Of a DNA stretch of 64,000 nucleotides, positions 17,111 through 27,654 are shown one piece after another. Positions within the stretch are counted from its first letter, which is position 1; each line of letters begins with the position of its first letter. A model generated the notes under the pieces. The model did not search any database. It saw only the letters and a program-made list of their open reading frames with translations, and was not told where the DNA came from. This stretch comes from Caulobacter sp. S45 (GTDB taxonomy: Bacteria; Pseudomonadota; Alphaproteobacteria; Caulobacterales; Caulobacteraceae), in contig NZ_LMUL01000001.1 of the NCBI RefSeq assembly GCF_009765965.1, positions 169,558-233,557 of the forward strand, in the 5' to 3' direction. A program made the position numbers and the translations under genes.

Positions 17111-19693
17111 TTATCCCTCTGCGCTGTCCGTCCCGCTCTGGGGCTCGACAGCCTTCCACTTGCGGGCGTTGGGTAGGAACAGCAGGTTATCGGGGGCGGC
17201 GCCGCGCGAGAAGCCCTTGGAGATGAATTTGGCTACCGGCATCGGCTCCGGCTCGCCCAGTCCGTCGGCGTTCAGGGCGTCGGGATCGGCGTTGGCGAGG
17301 TCCTGGCGGTCCAGGTACGACACGCCGAGTTCGCGGAAGATGTAGTCCAGGATCGAGGTGGACGAGCGGATGCTGTCGTTGCCGGTCACCACGCCCGCAG
17401 GCTCGAAGCGCGTGTAGACGAAGGCGTCGACGAACTCCTCCAGCGGCACGCCGTATTGCAGGCCGATGCTGATGGCGACGGCGAAATTGTTCATCACCGA
17501 ACGGAAGGCGGCGCCCTCCTTGTGCATGTCAATGAACACCTCGCCGAGTTCGCCGTCGTCGTATTCGCCGGTGTGCAGGTAGACCTTGTGACCTCCGACC
17601 GAGGCCTTCTGGATATAGCCCTTGCGACGGTCGGGAAGGCGGCGGCGGGTGCGGTCGCGCTCGACGATCCGCTCGACGATGCGTTCCTGGGGCGGGGGAG
17701 GCGGCGTGGCCGAGGCGGGACGAGCGGCCGGCGCGGGCTCTTCCTCCGGCAGGTGGAGCGCGGGCGGCGCGGCCACGCGGATCAGGCGCACCAACGGCGC
17801 GCCGGCCTTGAAGGCGGCCGCCTGGGCTTCGATCGCCGTGGCGGGCGTCGCGTCTCCGGCTAGCGGCGCATCGAGCGTCGGCGCCAGGTCGGCGAAAGGC
17901 ATGCAGCCCGCGGCCATGGCGATTAGGTCGTTCGCTTCCAGTTCGTCTGCGCCTGCGAACACCGACTGGGCGTGCGCATCCAGTCCGGGCGCGCCGCGCA
18001 ACGTTCCGGTTCCCACTAGCTGCTGTTCGGCATCCGCGACCGTCTCGGTGTCGAAGCCGGCGAGGGCCAGCACATCGGTGTCAGCGCCTTCGGGCGCGCC
18101 GAGCACATCGTGGACGAAGCCTTCCCCCAGCACGTCCGGCGCGAAGGCGTCGACAAGGCGGCGCACGCTGGCCAGGGAGTCCTGCGCCTTGCCGATCTCC
18201 AGGTCGGTGAAGCCGGCCGCAAGCAGGGTCGGTCGGTTCACGCCATCGGCCACGTTCAGGTCCCGGACGCCCAGCGCATACGCGCGCGCCGCGGCGACGT
18301 CGCTCCCCAGGATGAGCAGGCCGGTCGTCGCAGCCTTGCACAGCACCGGTAGCACGGTCCCATCCTCGGTTTCGTCCAAGGTGCAGGGACCCTTGTAGGG
18401 TGCGATGCCCGTTGAGCCCGTTCCCACCGCGAGGCGAAGGTCGGGATGCGGTGCGAGGTCCAACACGGCGCGCCGCCACAAGCCGGTCTTCGCCGCGCGT
18501 GCGATCGCGGCGGCGAGCAGGTCTCCGGCCTTGGCTGCGGCGTCCGTCGCCAGTCCCGACGTCGCCGCTCGCATCCGCTCCAGGGCGTCGATATCGGGGG
18601 CGCTGGTCGCGACGGTTCCCTTGATATGTTCGGCCATTTCGGCGGCGGTGTTCGCGGCGGCGGCGGCGGCAAGGGCCGTCAAGCCCGCCGTTTCCAACCG
18701 GCCTTGCGGAGACCCATAGGCCAGGCCCTGGGCGATCAGGGTCTCGTGCAGGCCCGCCAAACCGATGGCGGTCGCCGAGGTTTGCACCGCTTCCTTGGCC
18801 TGTAGGGCCAGCACGACCGCCGCCAAGCGAACCGCGCCGGCGAAACCTTCCGCGTCGAAACCCGCCTCGCCCACGAACCGATGGGCGTTGACGACGGCGC
18901 AATAGGTCGGCCGGGGGCGGGAAAGGGCTTGCGCATAGGCAGGCGAGGGCGTCGCAAGCACCTCGCCTGTTTCCCATCCAGCGTGGGCGGCGAGAGGGTC
19001 GTGGGCCTGCGCGATCACCACCACGTATGGGGTCTGCGTTTGCGCCTGGGGCGTCGCCGCCGCGTCTTGATCCCACACCGTCGCCAGCGCGATGGCGTCC
19101 AGGATCATGGCGTCGTCGGCGCCGGACTGACGGGCGGCGCGGGCGGCGCGGGCCAGGCGGGCGTTGCGGCGCGGGTCCCGGCAGGCCTCGCCTTCGCCCT
19201 CGCAGTTGCGGACCGCCAAGGACACCGCGCGCAGGTGATCTTCAAGGGCGGCGCCCGCCGCGCGTCCGGCTCGCCGGCTGCGCCAAGTCGCCAGCCATCC
19301 GCCGAACGACGTCCGACCATCTTCGTCCGACAGGTCGAACAGAATCGGCGCGGGCGTGTCGGCGACCGGGTCCGCACGCCGCAACGCCAGCACGCCATCC
19401 AGGATGTCGGCCATGAGGGCCCGGCGGAAGGCGTCCGCTCCCGCGACATCGAACAGGCCAAGCTCGCATCCGGCCACGCCGAGGCGGGTCGAGTAGGTCC
19501 GCAGCGCCTTGCAGAGATCGAACTCGGCCTCGGCCAGGCTTTCACCGTCCGCCCATTCCAGCCACGCCGCCGCGCGCGCGGTCGGCCAAGCGGCTGGAAC
19601 CACCGCGCGGATCTCCCGTCCAGCCTGCTCGAGCCACCGGGTTTCCTGGGCTGGCATCCTGACCGATTGGCCTGGACGATGAGCGATATGCAT
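17111..19693 (-). CDS. Class II ribonucleotide reductase-like protein, probably non-catalytic
   Basis: An 860-residue protein; the ATG at 19693 has GGAG 7 bp upstream. The last ~190 residues match the C-terminal region of alphaproteobacterial B12-dependent ribonucleotide reductase Nrd[60 protein letters not shown] and [15 protein letters not shown] (the TSCPD-type domain). The remainder is alanine-rich and only faintly NrdJ-like ([14 protein letters not shown] where NrdJ has a similar GTLEGAPHL). The active-site NPCGE-type motif and the radical cysteines are missing, as is the C-terminal cysteine-rich tail. Catalytic NrdJ is about 1,200 residues. A regulatory or structural role is possible but unknown. 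Confidence 0.7.
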   Translation of the reverse strand: MHIAHRPGQSVRMPAQETRWLEQAGREIRAVVPAAWPTARAAAWLEWADGESLAEAEFDLCKALRTYSTRLGVAGCELGLFDVAGADAFRRALMADILDGVLALRRADPVADTPAPILFDLSDEDGRTSFGGWLATWRSRRAGRAAGAALEDHLRAVSLAVRNCEGEGEACRDPRRNARLARAARAARQSGADDAMILDAIALATVWDQDAAATPQAQTQTPYVVVIAQAHDPLAAHAGWETGEVLATPSPAYAQALSRPRPTYCAVVNAHRFVGEAGFDAEGFAGAVRLAAVVLALQAKEAVQTSATAIGLAGLHETLIAQGLAYGSPQGRLETAGLTALAAAAAANTAAEMAEHIKGTVATSAPDIDALERMRAATSGLATDAAAKAGDLLAAAIARAAKTGLWRRAVLDLAPHPDLRLAVGTGSTGIAPYKGPCTLDETEDGTVLPVLCKAATTGLLILGSDVAAARAYALGVRDLNVADGVNRPTLLAAGFTDLEIGKAQDSLASVRRLVDAFAPDVLGEGFVHDVLGAPEGADTDVLALAGFDTETVADAEQQLVGTGTLRGAPGLDAHAQSVFAGADELEANDLIAMAAGCMPFADLAPTLDAPLAGDATPATAIEAQAAAFKAGAPLVRLIRVAAPPALHLPEEEPAPAARPASATPPPPPQERIVERIVERDRTRRRLPDRRKGYIQKASVGGHKVYLHTGEYDDGELGEVFIDMHKEGAAFRSVMNNFAVAISIGLQYGVPLEEFVDAFVYTRFEPAGVVTGNDSIRSSTSILDYIFRELGVSYLDRQDLANADPDALNADGLGEPEPMPVAKFISKGFSRGAAPDNLLFLPNARKWKAVEPQSGTDSAEG

Positions 19694-19865
19694 GCGCCGA
19701 CTCCGCCGTTCGGGGCGCAAGGCTAGGCGTTCGATCCAGGAGGCGCAATATGTTGAGCGAGCCTGCCGCGCCGCATACCAGATATGGCGTGAGCGGGAGC
19801 GCTGGACGGGCTTTCGCCTGCGACCTATAGTTCGCGCGCTCAAGCGTCGCGGCGGTCAGATCAAC

Positions 19866-20261
19866 GTGTTCAAACAGATTTTCACTTGGTGGAACGGAGC
19901 CACGCTCGGCGCTCTGAACACCATAAAGAAGCGCGCCGTGTTCGTAGGCGAGGATTCGTACGGCAACCGCTACTTCGAGGCCAAGGACACGCGCGACAGC
20001 TATGATGGTCGTCTGCGCCGATGGGTCACGTACAAGGGCTATGCCGAGGCCAGCAAGGTGCCTTCGGAATGGCACGGCTGGCTGCACTACACCTTCGACG
20101 AACCGCCGACCAAGGAGCCCATGCTGACCCATGCATGGGAAAAACCCCATCTGCCCAATCTCACCGGCACGCCCTATGCGCATCGCCCGGCGGGATCGAT
20201 CGTCCATGCCGGCGAGCGCGCCCGCGCCGCCGCTGATTACCAGCCCTGGTCCCCGGAGTAA
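19866..20261 (+). CDS. NADH:ubiquinone oxidoreductase subunit NDUFA12
   Basis: A 131-residue accessory subunit of respiratory complex I, homologous to mitochondrial NDUFA12 (B17.2) and found in alphaproteobacteria. I chose the GTG at 19866, giving FKQIFTWWNGATLG, the normal family N-terminus; the frame extends upstream to 19692 but that part is arginine-rich and non-coding in character. Conserved segments are VGEDSYGNRYFEAKD, RRWVTYKGYAEASKVP and PPEWHGWLHY-like PSEWHGWLHYTFDEPP. It is followed after 3 bp by mlaD. Confidence 0.88.
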   Translation: MFKQIFTWWNGATLGALNTIKKRAVFVGEDSYGNRYFEAKDTRDSYDGRLRRWVTYKGYAEASKVPSEWHGWLHYTFDEPPTKEPMLTHAWEKPHLPNLTGTPYAHRPAGSIVHAGERARAAADYQPWSPE

Positions 20262-20264
20262 GTC

Positions 20265-20798
20265 GTGGCTGAACGCGAACAATGGGCCGAGACGGGTCTC
20301 GGCGCGGTGGTGCTGCTCGCCGCCATCGGCTTCCTCGGTTACGCCCTGGCTCACGCTGGCGGCATCGGCGGGGGCGGGGGCTATAAGCTGAACGCCCGCT
20401 TCGGCGAGGTCGGCGCCCTGGCGCCCGGCGCGACGGTCAGCGTGGCGGGCGTGAAGGTCGGCGCCGTCAGCTCGGTGGCGCTCGATCCGAAGACCTACCT
20501 GGCCGATGCGGTGATGATCATCGACCCCAAGGTGAAGCTGCCCAGCGATTCGACGGTGAAGATCACCCAGGACAGCCTGCTCGGCGGCCAACACCTGGCC
20601 ATCGAACCGGGTGGCGCGCTGGACGACCTGAAGCCCGGCGGCACCTTCCAGAACACCCAGGGCGCGGTGGACCTGTTCGGTCTGATCGGCCAGGTGCTGC
20701 GGCCGCAGGGCGGCGCGGCGGGTCAGACGCCTTCCGCCGGCGGCGCAGCCGGCGCCGGTGCGAGCCCGGCGGCGGCGCCCGCTTCGCCGGGCGGCTAG
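20265..20798 (+). CDS. mlaD: Lipid-asymmetry transport protein MlaD
   Basis: A 177-residue inner-membrane-anchored MCE-domain protein, the substrate-binding part of the Mla phospholipid transport system. GTG start at 20265. One N-terminal membrane helix (residues 10-30) is followed by the MCE core (YKLNARFGEVGALAPGATVSVAGVKVG; DSLLGGQHLAIEPGG). The C-terminal 30 residues are Ala/Gly/Pro-rich. It lies between the complex I subunit and DUF2155, the usual alphaproteobacterial arrangement; the other mla genes are not in this window. Confidence 0.88.
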   Translation: MAEREQWAETGLGAVVLLAAIGFLGYALAHAGGIGGGGGYKLNARFGEVGALAPGATVSVAGVKVGAVSSVALDPKTYLADAVMIIDPKVKLPSDSTVKITQDSLLGGQHLAIEPGGALDDLKPGGTFQNTQGAVDLFGLIGQVLRPQGGAAGQTPSAGGAAGAGASPAAAPASPGG

Positions 20799-20803
20799 AT
20801 CCC

Positions 20804-21445
20804 GTGACCCGCAACCAGGGCCTGATCGTCGGACTGGCGCTGCTGGCGAGCGCGGCTGGTGCGGGACTGAGCCTTGCTCAGGACCCGTCCAACACCGTTG
20901 TCGCCCTGCCTCCGCCCGAAGCGGCTCCGCCTCCGCCGGTCTTGCCGGCGGCCAATGTGCCGCCGCCCGAGGCGTCGGCGCCTCCCGTCGCCATGAATTC
21001 CGAAGATGACAAGCCGGATCGAAGCGCTAAGGGGAACGAGACGGACGCCGGTCCGCCGCCGCCTCCGCCCGCGCCGCTGAAGCGGCCGCGCTACACCGCC
21101 GCGGTGCTCCAGGCGCTTGACAAGGTGACCGCCGAGACGCTGCGGTTCGAAGCCAAGGTGGGCGAGCCAGTTCGCTACAAGGACTTGGTGATCACCGTCC
21201 ATGCCTGCGAAACCAATGCGGCGGACGAGGTCTCCTCGGAATCGACCGCGCATATGGACGTGCAGTATCAGCCCGACGTCCTGCCGACGGGCGCGGCGCG
21301 GACGGCGCGGCAAATCTATCGGGGCTGGATGTTCGCCAACTCACCCGGCCTGCATCCGCTTCAGCACCCGATCTACGATCTCTGGGTGATCGCCTGCAAA
21401 ACCCCTTCGCCGGCCGCGCCCACGCCCGCAGGGGCCAGCTTGTAG
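20804..21445 (+). CDS. DUF2155-domain exported protein
   Basis: A 213-residue protein with GTG start at 20804. A signal peptide or anchor (residues 1-25) is followed by a proline-rich linker to ~residue 90. The DUF2155 domain comes next ([54 protein letters not shown]). DUF2155 proteins are periplasmic and of unknown role, usually encoded beside mlaD and aat. Its 3' end overlaps the convergent aat gene by 73 bp. Confidence 0.85.
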   Translation: MTRNQGLIVGLALLASAAGAGLSLAQDPSNTVVALPPPEAAPPPPVLPAANVPPPEASAPPVAMNSEDDKPDRSAKGNETDAGPPPPPPAPLKRPRYTAAVLQALDKVTAETLRFEAKVGEPVRYKDLVITVHACETNAADEVSSESTAHMDVQYQPDVLPTGAARTARQIYRGWMFANSPGLHPLQHPIYDLWVIACKTPSPAAPTPAGASL

Positions 21446-22032
21446 AAGTCGGCGGGCGCGACCAACGCCTCCAGTAGCCGGCGACGATAATCCGCACGCG
21501 GAATTTCCAGGGCCCCGAACTGGGCCAGGTGCTCGGTCATGAACTGGGCGTCGAGCAGTTTGTAACCCCCCACGATCAGCCGTCCCACCAGATGGACCAG
21601 GGCCACCTTGCTGGCGTCACGCTCCAGCGAGAACATGCTCTCGCCGAAGAAGGCGCCGCCGAGCGATACGCCGTACAGGCCGCCGACCAGCCGTTCGCCC
21701 TGCCAGCACTCCACCGTATGGGCCTGTCCGCGGGCGAACAGCTCGCGATAGAGGTGGCGGATGGCGTCGTTGATCCAGGTCTCTGGACGGTCTTCGGCCT
21801 GGGCGGAGCAGCCGTCGATCACCGCTTCGAATGCGGTATCCACGCGCATGTCGAACGGCTCGGCGCGAACGGTGCGGGCCAGTCGGCGCGGCGTATGGAA
21901 GCCGTCCAGCGGGATCACCCCGCGCTCTTCGGGATCGATGAGGAAGACGCGTGGATCGTCGCGCGCCTCCGCCATGGGAAACACGCCCCGCTTGTAGCAG
22001 GCGATCAGTTCTTCGGCGGTGAAGCCGGGCAC
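21373..22032 (-). CDS. aat: Leucyl/phenylalanyl-tRNA-protein transferase
   Basis: A 219-residue enzyme that transfers Leu or Phe from tRNA to proteins with basic N-termini, marking them for ClpAP. Core motifs are present: [61 protein letters not shown] and [16 protein letters not shown]. The GTG at 22032 (GGAGG 4 nt upstream) gives the usual alphaproteobacterial N-terminus; longer in-frame starts up to 22170 would overlap the next gene. The stop lies 73 bp inside the convergent DUF2155 gene. Confidence 0.88.
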   Translation of the reverse strand: MPGFTAEELIACYKRGVFPMAEARDDPRVFLIDPEERGVIPLDGFHTPRRLARTVRAEPFDMRVDTAFEAVIDGCSAQAEDRPETWINDAIRHLYRELFARGQAHTVECWQGERLVGGLYGVSLGGAFFGESMFSLERDASKVALVHLVGRLIVGGYKLLDAQFMTEHLAQFGALEIPRADYRRRLLEALVAPADFYKLAPAGVGAAGEGVLQAITQRS

Positions 22033-22162
22033 GCATCCTCCGTCAAAGCCTGATCCGGCGACGGTTATTAGGGCCTGATGCGCTGATAGGATAGGCCGGA
22101 GCGCTCTCATTTGCAGCATCTGCGGGGTTGACCGGGCGGCGGTGGCGGGCCAGTGCGGCGTG

Positions 22163-22717
22163 ATGATCAAGACTCAGCCCCGCGTCGCCTTCCAGGGCGT
22201 CTTCGGCGCCTTCAGCCATGAGGCGTGCGTCGCTTGCCTGCCCCAGGCCGAGCCCGTTCCCTATGAGAGTTTCGAGCAGGCGTTCGGGGCCGTGACATCG
22301 GGCGCTTGCGAGTACGCCTTCATCCCCGTGGAGAACTCCAACGTCGGCAGGGTGCCGGAAGTGGCCGAATTGCTCCCCCAAAGTGGATTGAGCATCAAGG
22401 CGGAGCACCTGTGGGCGGTCCACCTGCAACTGATGGTGTTGCCCGGCGTCGCCCTGGAGCAGGTCGAGGTCGTGGCCAGCCATCCGATGGCGCTGAAGCA
22501 ATGCCAGAGCTTCCTCACCGGGCTCGGCCTGCGCGCGGAGGCCGCCTTCGACACCGCGGGCGCCGCTCGGGACCTGGCGGCCTCGAACGACCGGCGCCGG
22601 GCGGTGGTGGCCGCGCGCGCCGCCGCCGAGCTCTATGGCCTGGAGATCGTTCGGACGGACGTGGAGGACGCCGAGGACAACACCACGCGTTTCCTCGTCC
22701 TGCACCGCGCCGATTGA
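22163..22717 (+). CDS. Prephenate dehydratase catalytic domain without ACT domain
   Basis: A 184-residue protein that matches the catalytic part of prephenate dehydratase (prephenate to phenylpyruvate in phenylalanine synthesis). [37 protein letters not shown] and the signature NTTRFLVL are visible. It stops directly after the TRF motif, so the ~90-residue ACT domain that gives phenylalanine feedback inhibition is absent. It is either a feedback-insensitive enzyme or a paralogue. ATG at 22163 is chosen; a GTG at 22142 is possible. Confidence 0.8.
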   Translation: MIKTQPRVAFQGVFGAFSHEACVACLPQAEPVPYESFEQAFGAVTSGACEYAFIPVENSNVGRVPEVAELLPQSGLSIKAEHLWAVHLQLMVLPGVALEQVEVVASHPMALKQCQSFLTGLGLRAEAAFDTAGAARDLAASNDRRRAVVAARAAAELYGLEIVRTDVEDAEDNTTRFLVLHRAD

Positions 22718-22767
22718 ACGATGCGGCATGATGCGTTTCCACAGGCGTCTGCGCCCGACGTCTTAAA

Positions 22768-22787
22768 ACGGTAATCATAAGTACCGT
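22768..22787. promoter_or_regulatory. Inverted repeat upstream of GH92 gene
   Basis: ACGGTA-N8-TACCGT lies 66 bp before the GH92 start in an AT-rich patch. Its size and position fit an operator for a sugar-responsive repressor. No regulator is adjacent. Confidence 0.4.
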
Positions 22788-22853
22788 ATTAGCGCTCGAC
22801 CTGCACGTCCTCAGTAGGGCGGTCGCCTCCCAGGTCATGGTGCAGAAGATCAG

Positions 22854-25136
22854 ATGACCAGGACAAATCGCGCCGCGTCTCCAACCTGGCCCTGGCGCGC
22901 GATCGCTCCATCCAGATATCTGGCGGCTATCATCTCGGTGGCCGCCCTGGTCGGCGGGTCAGCCTCTGTCGTCCGGGCGGACCCGGTGGATTGGGTGAAC
23001 CTCTACATCGGCACCGGCAGCGGGCCGATCGGCTATGGCCGCACCATGCCCTATGTCACGCCGCCGTTCGGCATGACCAGCTGGACGCCCCAGACCCGTC
23101 AGAACCGCCAGGGGGGCACCTCGTACAAGTACGAGGACAAGGCCATTAGCGGCTTCATGGGCACGCACCAGCCCGCTCTGTGGATGGGCGACTACGGCTA
23201 CGTGACCCTGATGCCCGAGATCGGGGCGCTCAAGACCAAGCCCGAGGATCGCAAGCTGGCCTACGTCCATTCGGACGAGGTGGTCAGGCCCGACTACTAC
23301 GCGGTGTCGATGGACGCCGGCCAGGGTCGCAAGATCCGCACGGAGATCACAGCGACCGCGCGCGCCGCCTATCTGCGCTTCACCTTCCCGGCCGATGCGG
23401 CGTCGACCGTGCTGATCGAGGCTTCGCGGCCCGGACACAAGGGCTTCGCCCACGTCGACGCCGCGGCGCGCGAGATCACCGGCTACAATCCGGATCGGAT
23501 GGACGCCAACCTGGGCCCGATGGCTCTGCCCAATTTCAAAGGCTATTTCGTCGTCCAGTTTCGCCGGGCCTTCGACGACGCCGGTCTCTACGGCGACGGG
23601 CAGGCGGAGCCGACCCAGGCTATCGGCGCCTACGCCCACTTCAAGACCCGCGAAGGCGAGGTGGTCGAGGCGCGTATCGGCACCTCCTTCATCAGCATCG
23701 ACCAGGCGCGCGCCAACCTTCAAGCCGAGATACCAGGCTGGGACTTCGAGAAGACGCGCCAGGCGCTACGCTCGGAGTGGAACACCAAGCTGAGCGAGAT
23801 CGACATCGGCGGCGCGACCGACGACCAGCGGCACGTCTTCTATACGGCCTTTTACCACTCGCTGCTGTATCCGCGCCGGTTCTCCGAGCAGGGTCGTTAT
23901 TACAGCGCCTTCGACGACCGGGTGCACAAGGGCGAGTCCTATACCGACTACTCCATGTGGGACATCTTCCGCGCCGAGTTCAGCCTGCTCAGCCTGACCG
24001 CGCCGGAGCACACCGGCGGCATGGTCCAGGCCCTGCTACAGAACTACCAGGAGGGCGGGTGGATGCCGAAATGGCCCAATCCCGCCTATACCAACATCAT
24101 GATCGGCACCCACGCGGACTCGCTGGTGGCGGAGGCGATCAGCAAGCATTTCAAGGGCTTCGATTACAATCTTGCCTGGGATGCGGTCTACAAGGACGCG
24201 ATGTCGCCGCCCGATGGCGACACCACCCGCCGCTGGGGCGACCGCGAGGAGCATACGCCCTACGAGGCGCGCGCGGGTCTGACCTACCTGAAAAAGCTCG
24301 GCTATATCCCGGTCGACAAGACCTCGGAGGCCGCGTCGAGCACGTTGGAGGATTCCTACGACGACTGGTGCGTGGCCCAGGTGGCCAAGGCGCTTGGCAA
24401 GACCAAGGAGTACCAGTTCTTTCTCAAACGTTCGCTGAACTACAGGAACATCTTCAATCCGAAGACCGGTTTCATGCAGGGCAAGAACCTGGACGGCTCC
24501 TGGGCCGATCCCAACGCCGGTTGGACCGAGGGCGGAGCCTGGGTCTACACCTGGGCGGTGATGCACGACATCCCCGGCCTGATCAAACTGATGGGCGGGA
24601 ATACGATCTACAACAAGAAGCTCGACGAATATTTCGATGGCGACCACAACTGGCACAGCAACGAGCCGAGCCATCACTTCGGCTACCTCTACGACTATAG
24701 CGGCCAGCCGTGGAAGACCCAGGCCAAGGTGCGCGAGATCGCCAACTGGGAATACGCCAACCTTCCGGGCGGTCTGGACGGCGACGACGACTGTGGACAG
24801 ATGTCGGCCTGGTACATGTTCACCGCCATGGGCTTCTATCCGGTGAACCCGTCGTCCGGCGACTACATGATCGGCAGTCCGATGTACGGCAGCGCCACGA
24901 TCCATCTGGCCAACGGCAAGGACTTCTCGGTGCGTACGCAGAACAATTCCGACAAGAACATGTACATCCAGTCCGCTACCCTGAACGGTAAGCCGCTGAA
25001 TATACCCGTGCTGCGCTATGCCGACATCATGAAGGGCTCGACGCTGAAGCTGGTCATGGGGCCGAAGCCTTCGGCCTGGGCGTCCGGCTGGCGGCCGACG
25101 CCGGTCGCGGCGACCCTCGCGGTCGCCGGCAAATGA
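22854..25136 (+). CDS. GH92 alpha-mannosidase, exported
   Basis: A 760-residue glycoside hydrolase of family 92, calcium-dependent exo-alpha-mannosidases that trim eukaryotic-type N-glycans or yeast mannan. The signal region covers about residues 1-40. Family segments are DWVNLYIGTGSGPIGYG, TPPFGMTSWTPQT, SGFMGTHQPALWMGDYG, FYHSLLYPRRFSE, YSMWDIFRAEFSLL, the catalytic-region NEPSHHFGYLYDYSG and GDDDCGQMSAWYMFTAMGFYP. Full length. Its stop codon overlaps the start of the next small exported protein (ATGA), so the two are co-translated. Confidence 0.92.
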   Translation: MTRTNRAASPTWPWRAIAPSRYLAAIISVAALVGGSASVVRADPVDWVNLYIGTGSGPIGYGRTMPYVTPPFGMTSWTPQTRQNRQGGTSYKYEDKAISGFMGTHQPALWMGDYGYVTLMPEIGALKTKPEDRKLAYVHSDEVVRPDYYAVSMDAGQGRKIRTEITATARAAYLRFTFPADAASTVLIEASRPGHKGFAHVDAAAREITGYNPDRMDANLGPMALPNFKGYFVVQFRRAFDDAGLYGDGQAEPTQAIGAYAHFKTREGEVVEARIGTSFISIDQARANLQAEIPGWDFEKTRQALRSEWNTKLSEIDIGGATDDQRHVFYTAFYHSLLYPRRFSEQGRYYSAFDDRVHKGESYTDYSMWDIFRAEFSLLSLTAPEHTGGMVQALLQNYQEGGWMPKWPNPAYTNIMIGTHADSLVAEAISKHFKGFDYNLAWDAVYKDAMSPPDGDTTRRWGDREEHTPYEARAGLTYLKKLGYIPVDKTSEAASSTLEDSYDDWCVAQVAKALGKTKEYQFFLKRSLNYRNIFNPKTGFMQGKNLDGSWADPNAGWTEGGAWVYTWAVMHDIPGLIKLMGGNTIYNKKLDEYFDGDHNWHSNEPSHHFGYLYDYSGQPWKTQAKVREIANWEYANLPGGLDGDDDCGQMSAWYMFTAMGFYPVNPSSGDYMIGSPMYGSATIHLANGKDFSVRTQNNSDKNMYIQSATLNGKPLNIPVLRYADIMKGSTLKLVMGPKPSAWASGWRPTPVAATLAVAGK

Positions 25137-25663
25137 GCGGAGCGGGACCGATGAAGCGGTTGGGAGAGTTCATGCATCCGGCGATGAGGTTGGCTCTGCT
25201 TTTCGCCCTGGCTGCGCCCGGCCTGGCTGCGGCGCAAAACCACCCGGACCTCAGCGGAACCTGGAAGCTCAACGCCGCGCGCAGCGACTACGGCGACATG
25301 CCTGGCGCGCGCGAACAGACCGACGTCATCGAGCAGTCCGGCTCGACCGTGCGCGAGAGCATCGTCTCCACCACGCGTAACCGTACCCAGACCTATGTGC
25401 TGAGCTTCCCCACCGACGGCCAGGAAGTGATCCTGCCGGAGGACAAGGTGATCCATATGGGCCCGGCGAGCCTGCGCAGGGTCTCGGCGGTCTGGCGCGG
25501 CGACCAGTTGATCGTCACCCAACGTGTGGAGTTCCAGGACGAGAAGTTCGTCTTCCCCAGCGCCTACAGCCTGTCCGCGGACGGCCGTACGTTGAGTGTG
25601 AAGGCGAGCCTGGGCCGGGATTCCACGACCATGGTGTTCGAGAAGGTCGTCGACGGAAAGTAG
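25133..25663 (+). CDS. Small exported beta-sheet protein
   Basis: A 176-residue protein whose ATG overlaps the GH92 stop. After about 20 residues a signal peptide ends at AAAQ. The mature part begins [22 protein letters not shown] and alternates strands with regular spacing, like lipocalin-type or DUF-type periplasmic proteins that start LxGTWxLN. Function is unknown; coupling to GH92 suggests a role in the same glycan-use step or in its sensing. Confidence 0.72.
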   Translation: MSGAGPMKRLGEFMHPAMRLALLFALAAPGLAAAQNHPDLSGTWKLNAARSDYGDMPGAREQTDVIEQSGSTVRESIVSTTRNRTQTYVLSFPTDGQEVILPEDKVIHMGPASLRRVSAVWRGDQLIVTQRVEFQDEKFVFPSAYSLSADGRTLSVKASLGRDSTTMVFEKVVDGK

Positions 25664-25740
25664 CGGCCCGTCGTGCGTCAGGCACTGGGGACGCGCTTTC
25701 GGCTGGACGCTATAGTGGGCGGCCCGGTTCCCGAGTCGCC

Positions 25741-27591
25741 ATGACCATCCACCGCCTTCCCCCCGAGACCGTCAACCGCATCGCCGCCGGCGAGGTGGTG
25801 GAGCGGCCCGCCAGCGCCGTGAAGGAACTGGTGGAGAACGCCGTGGACGCGGGTTCGACCCGGATCGAGGTTCAGGCCGACAATGGCGGACTGTCCCGTA
25901 TCCTGGTCGCCGACGACGGATGCGGTCTCTCGGCCGACGAACTGCCGCTGGCGGTGGAGCGTCACGCCACCTCCAAGCTGCAGCCGGACGGGGAGGGGGT
26001 TTACGACCTCTTGCGCATCGGTACCTTCGGTTTCCGGGGCGAGGCGTTGCCCTCGATCGGTTCGGTGTCGCGGCTGTCGCTGTCGTCGCGGGCGAAGGGC
26101 GGCCAGGATGCGTTTCGGCTGGATGTGGACGCCGGGGCCATGTCGTCGGTCTCGCCCAGCGCCTTTCCCGGTCCGCACGGCGCACGGATCGAGGTGCGCG
26201 ACCTGTTCTACGCCACGCCGGCGCGCCTGAAGTTCATGAAGTCCGAGCGCGCCGAGGCGCTGGCCATTACCGAGGAGGTGAAGCGCCAGGCCATGGCGCG
26301 CGAGGCGGTCGCCTTCAGCCTGGATCTGGACGGGCGCAAGGTGCTGCGCCTGCCGGCTGAGCATCCGGGCTCGGAGGGGCGGCTGGCGCGGTTGTCGGCG
26401 GTGCTGGGGCGCGACTTCCAGGACAACGCCATCGAGATCGACCAGTCGCGCGAGGATGTGCGCCTGACCGGGTTCGCGGGCCTGCCGACCTTCTCGCGGG
26501 GCAATGCGGCGCACCAGTTCCTGTTCGTCAACGGCCGTCCGGTGCGCGACCGGCTGCTGAGCGGGGCCTTACGCGCCGCCTATGCCGACTTCTTGGCCCG
26601 CGACCGGCACCCGGTGGCGGTGCTGTATGTGGAGCTGGAGCCCTATTTGGTCGACGTCAACGTCCATCCGGCCAAGGCCGAGGTGCGGTTCCGTGACTCC
26701 GCCCTGGTGCGCGGCCTGATCGTGGGCGCGCTTCGCCATGCCCTGGCGGCGGCGGGCCATCGGGCGGCGACCACGGTCGCGGCGGACGCCTTGGCGGGAT
26801 TCCGCACCGAAGCGAGGGGCGGCTATGCGCCGTCCGCCTACCCCTATACGCCACCGCCCTCGGCCGCGGGCTGGAGCGGAACGGGGACATGGCGCAATCA
26901 GGCCCCGGCGCCCATCCTGCCTGGCCTGTCGGAGACATCCGCGCGGGTGGAGCTAGTGGCCGAACAGACCAGCGTCCATGCCGGCACAGGCGAGATCGTC
27001 GATCTGGTGGACTACCCGTTGGGCGCGGCGCGGGCGCAGGTGCACGAGACCTACATCGTCGCCCAGACCCGTGACGGCATCGTGGTGGTGGACCAGCACG
27101 CCGCCCATGAGCGGCTGGTCTATGAGCGCATGAAGGTCGAGATGGACGCGGGCGGCGTCGCGCGCCAGGCCTTGCTGCTGCCGGAGGTGGTGGAGCTCGA
27201 CCCGGCCGAAGCGGAGCGCGTGATCGCCAAGGCGGACGAACTGGCCGAACTCGGCCTGGTGCTCGAGGCGTTCGGCGGCGGGGCGGTGCTGGTGCGCGAG
27301 ACCCCCGCTCTGCTGGGCGAAACCGACGTCCAGGGCCTGGTGCGCGACATCGCCGACGACCTGGCCGAGAACGGCGCGGCCTTAGCGCTGAAAGAGCGGC
27401 TGGGGGCTGTGTGCGGGACCATGGCCTGCCACGGCAGTGTGCGCGCGGGTCGCAGGCTCACGGCGGCGGAGATGAACGCCCTGCTGCGCCAGATGGAGGC
27501 CACGCCCCATTCCGGCCAGTGCAACCACGGGCGTCCCACCTATGTGGAGCTGAAGCTCGCCGATATCGAACGGCTGTTCGGCCGGCGCTGA
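25741..27591 (+). CDS. mutL: DNA mismatch repair protein MutL
   Basis: A 616-residue MutL. The N-terminal GHKL ATPase has [38 protein letters not shown] and [13 protein letters not shown]. The transducer domain has [10 protein letters not shown] and [14 protein letters not shown]. The C-terminal dimerisation domain has [30 protein letters not shown] and ends near GQCNHGRPT. The [12 protein letters not shown] and ACHGSVRAG segments are those of endonuclease-type MutL. It stands alone as a transcription unit and ends just before a hairpin. Confidence 0.95.
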   Translation: MTIHRLPPETVNRIAAGEVVERPASAVKELVENAVDAGSTRIEVQADNGGLSRILVADDGCGLSADELPLAVERHATSKLQPDGEGVYDLLRIGTFGFRGEALPSIGSVSRLSLSSRAKGGQDAFRLDVDAGAMSSVSPSAFPGPHGARIEVRDLFYATPARLKFMKSERAEALAITEEVKRQAMAREAVAFSLDLDGRKVLRLPAEHPGSEGRLARLSAVLGRDFQDNAIEIDQSREDVRLTGFAGLPTFSRGNAAHQFLFVNGRPVRDRLLSGALRAAYADFLARDRHPVAVLYVELEPYLVDVNVHPAKAEVRFRDSALVRGLIVGALRHALAAAGHRAATTVAADALAGFRTEARGGYAPSAYPYTPPPSAAGWSGTGTWRNQAPAPILPGLSETSARVELVAEQTSVHAGTGEIVDLVDYPLGAARAQVHETYIVAQTRDGIVVVDQHAAHERLVYERMKVEMDAGGVARQALLLPEVVELDPAEAERVIAKADELAELGLVLEAFGGGAVLVRETPALLGETDVQGLVRDIADDLAENGAALALKERLGAVCGTMACHGSVRAGRRLTAAEMNALLRQMEATPHSGQCNHGRPTYVELKLADIERLFGRR

Positions 27592-27616
27592 GGGCGTCTG
27601 CTTGAAGAAATAGGAA

Positions 27617-27638
27617 GGACGAGGCTCGGCCCTCGTCC
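27617..27638. terminator. Bidirectional terminator after mutL
   Basis: GGACGAGG-CTCGGC-CCTCGTCC is a perfect 8-bp stem 25 bp after the mutL stop and before the stop of the convergent small gene. Short A-rich sequence flanks it upstream, which gives a T tract on the other strand. Confidence 0.65.
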
Positions 27639-27654
27639 CTCCCACCTAGAAAGT

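Noticed and set aside
19692..19865. 58-residue upstream extension of the NDUFA12 gene
   Set aside because: Arginine-rich with shadow-like composition; the GTG at 19866 gives the normal family N-terminus.
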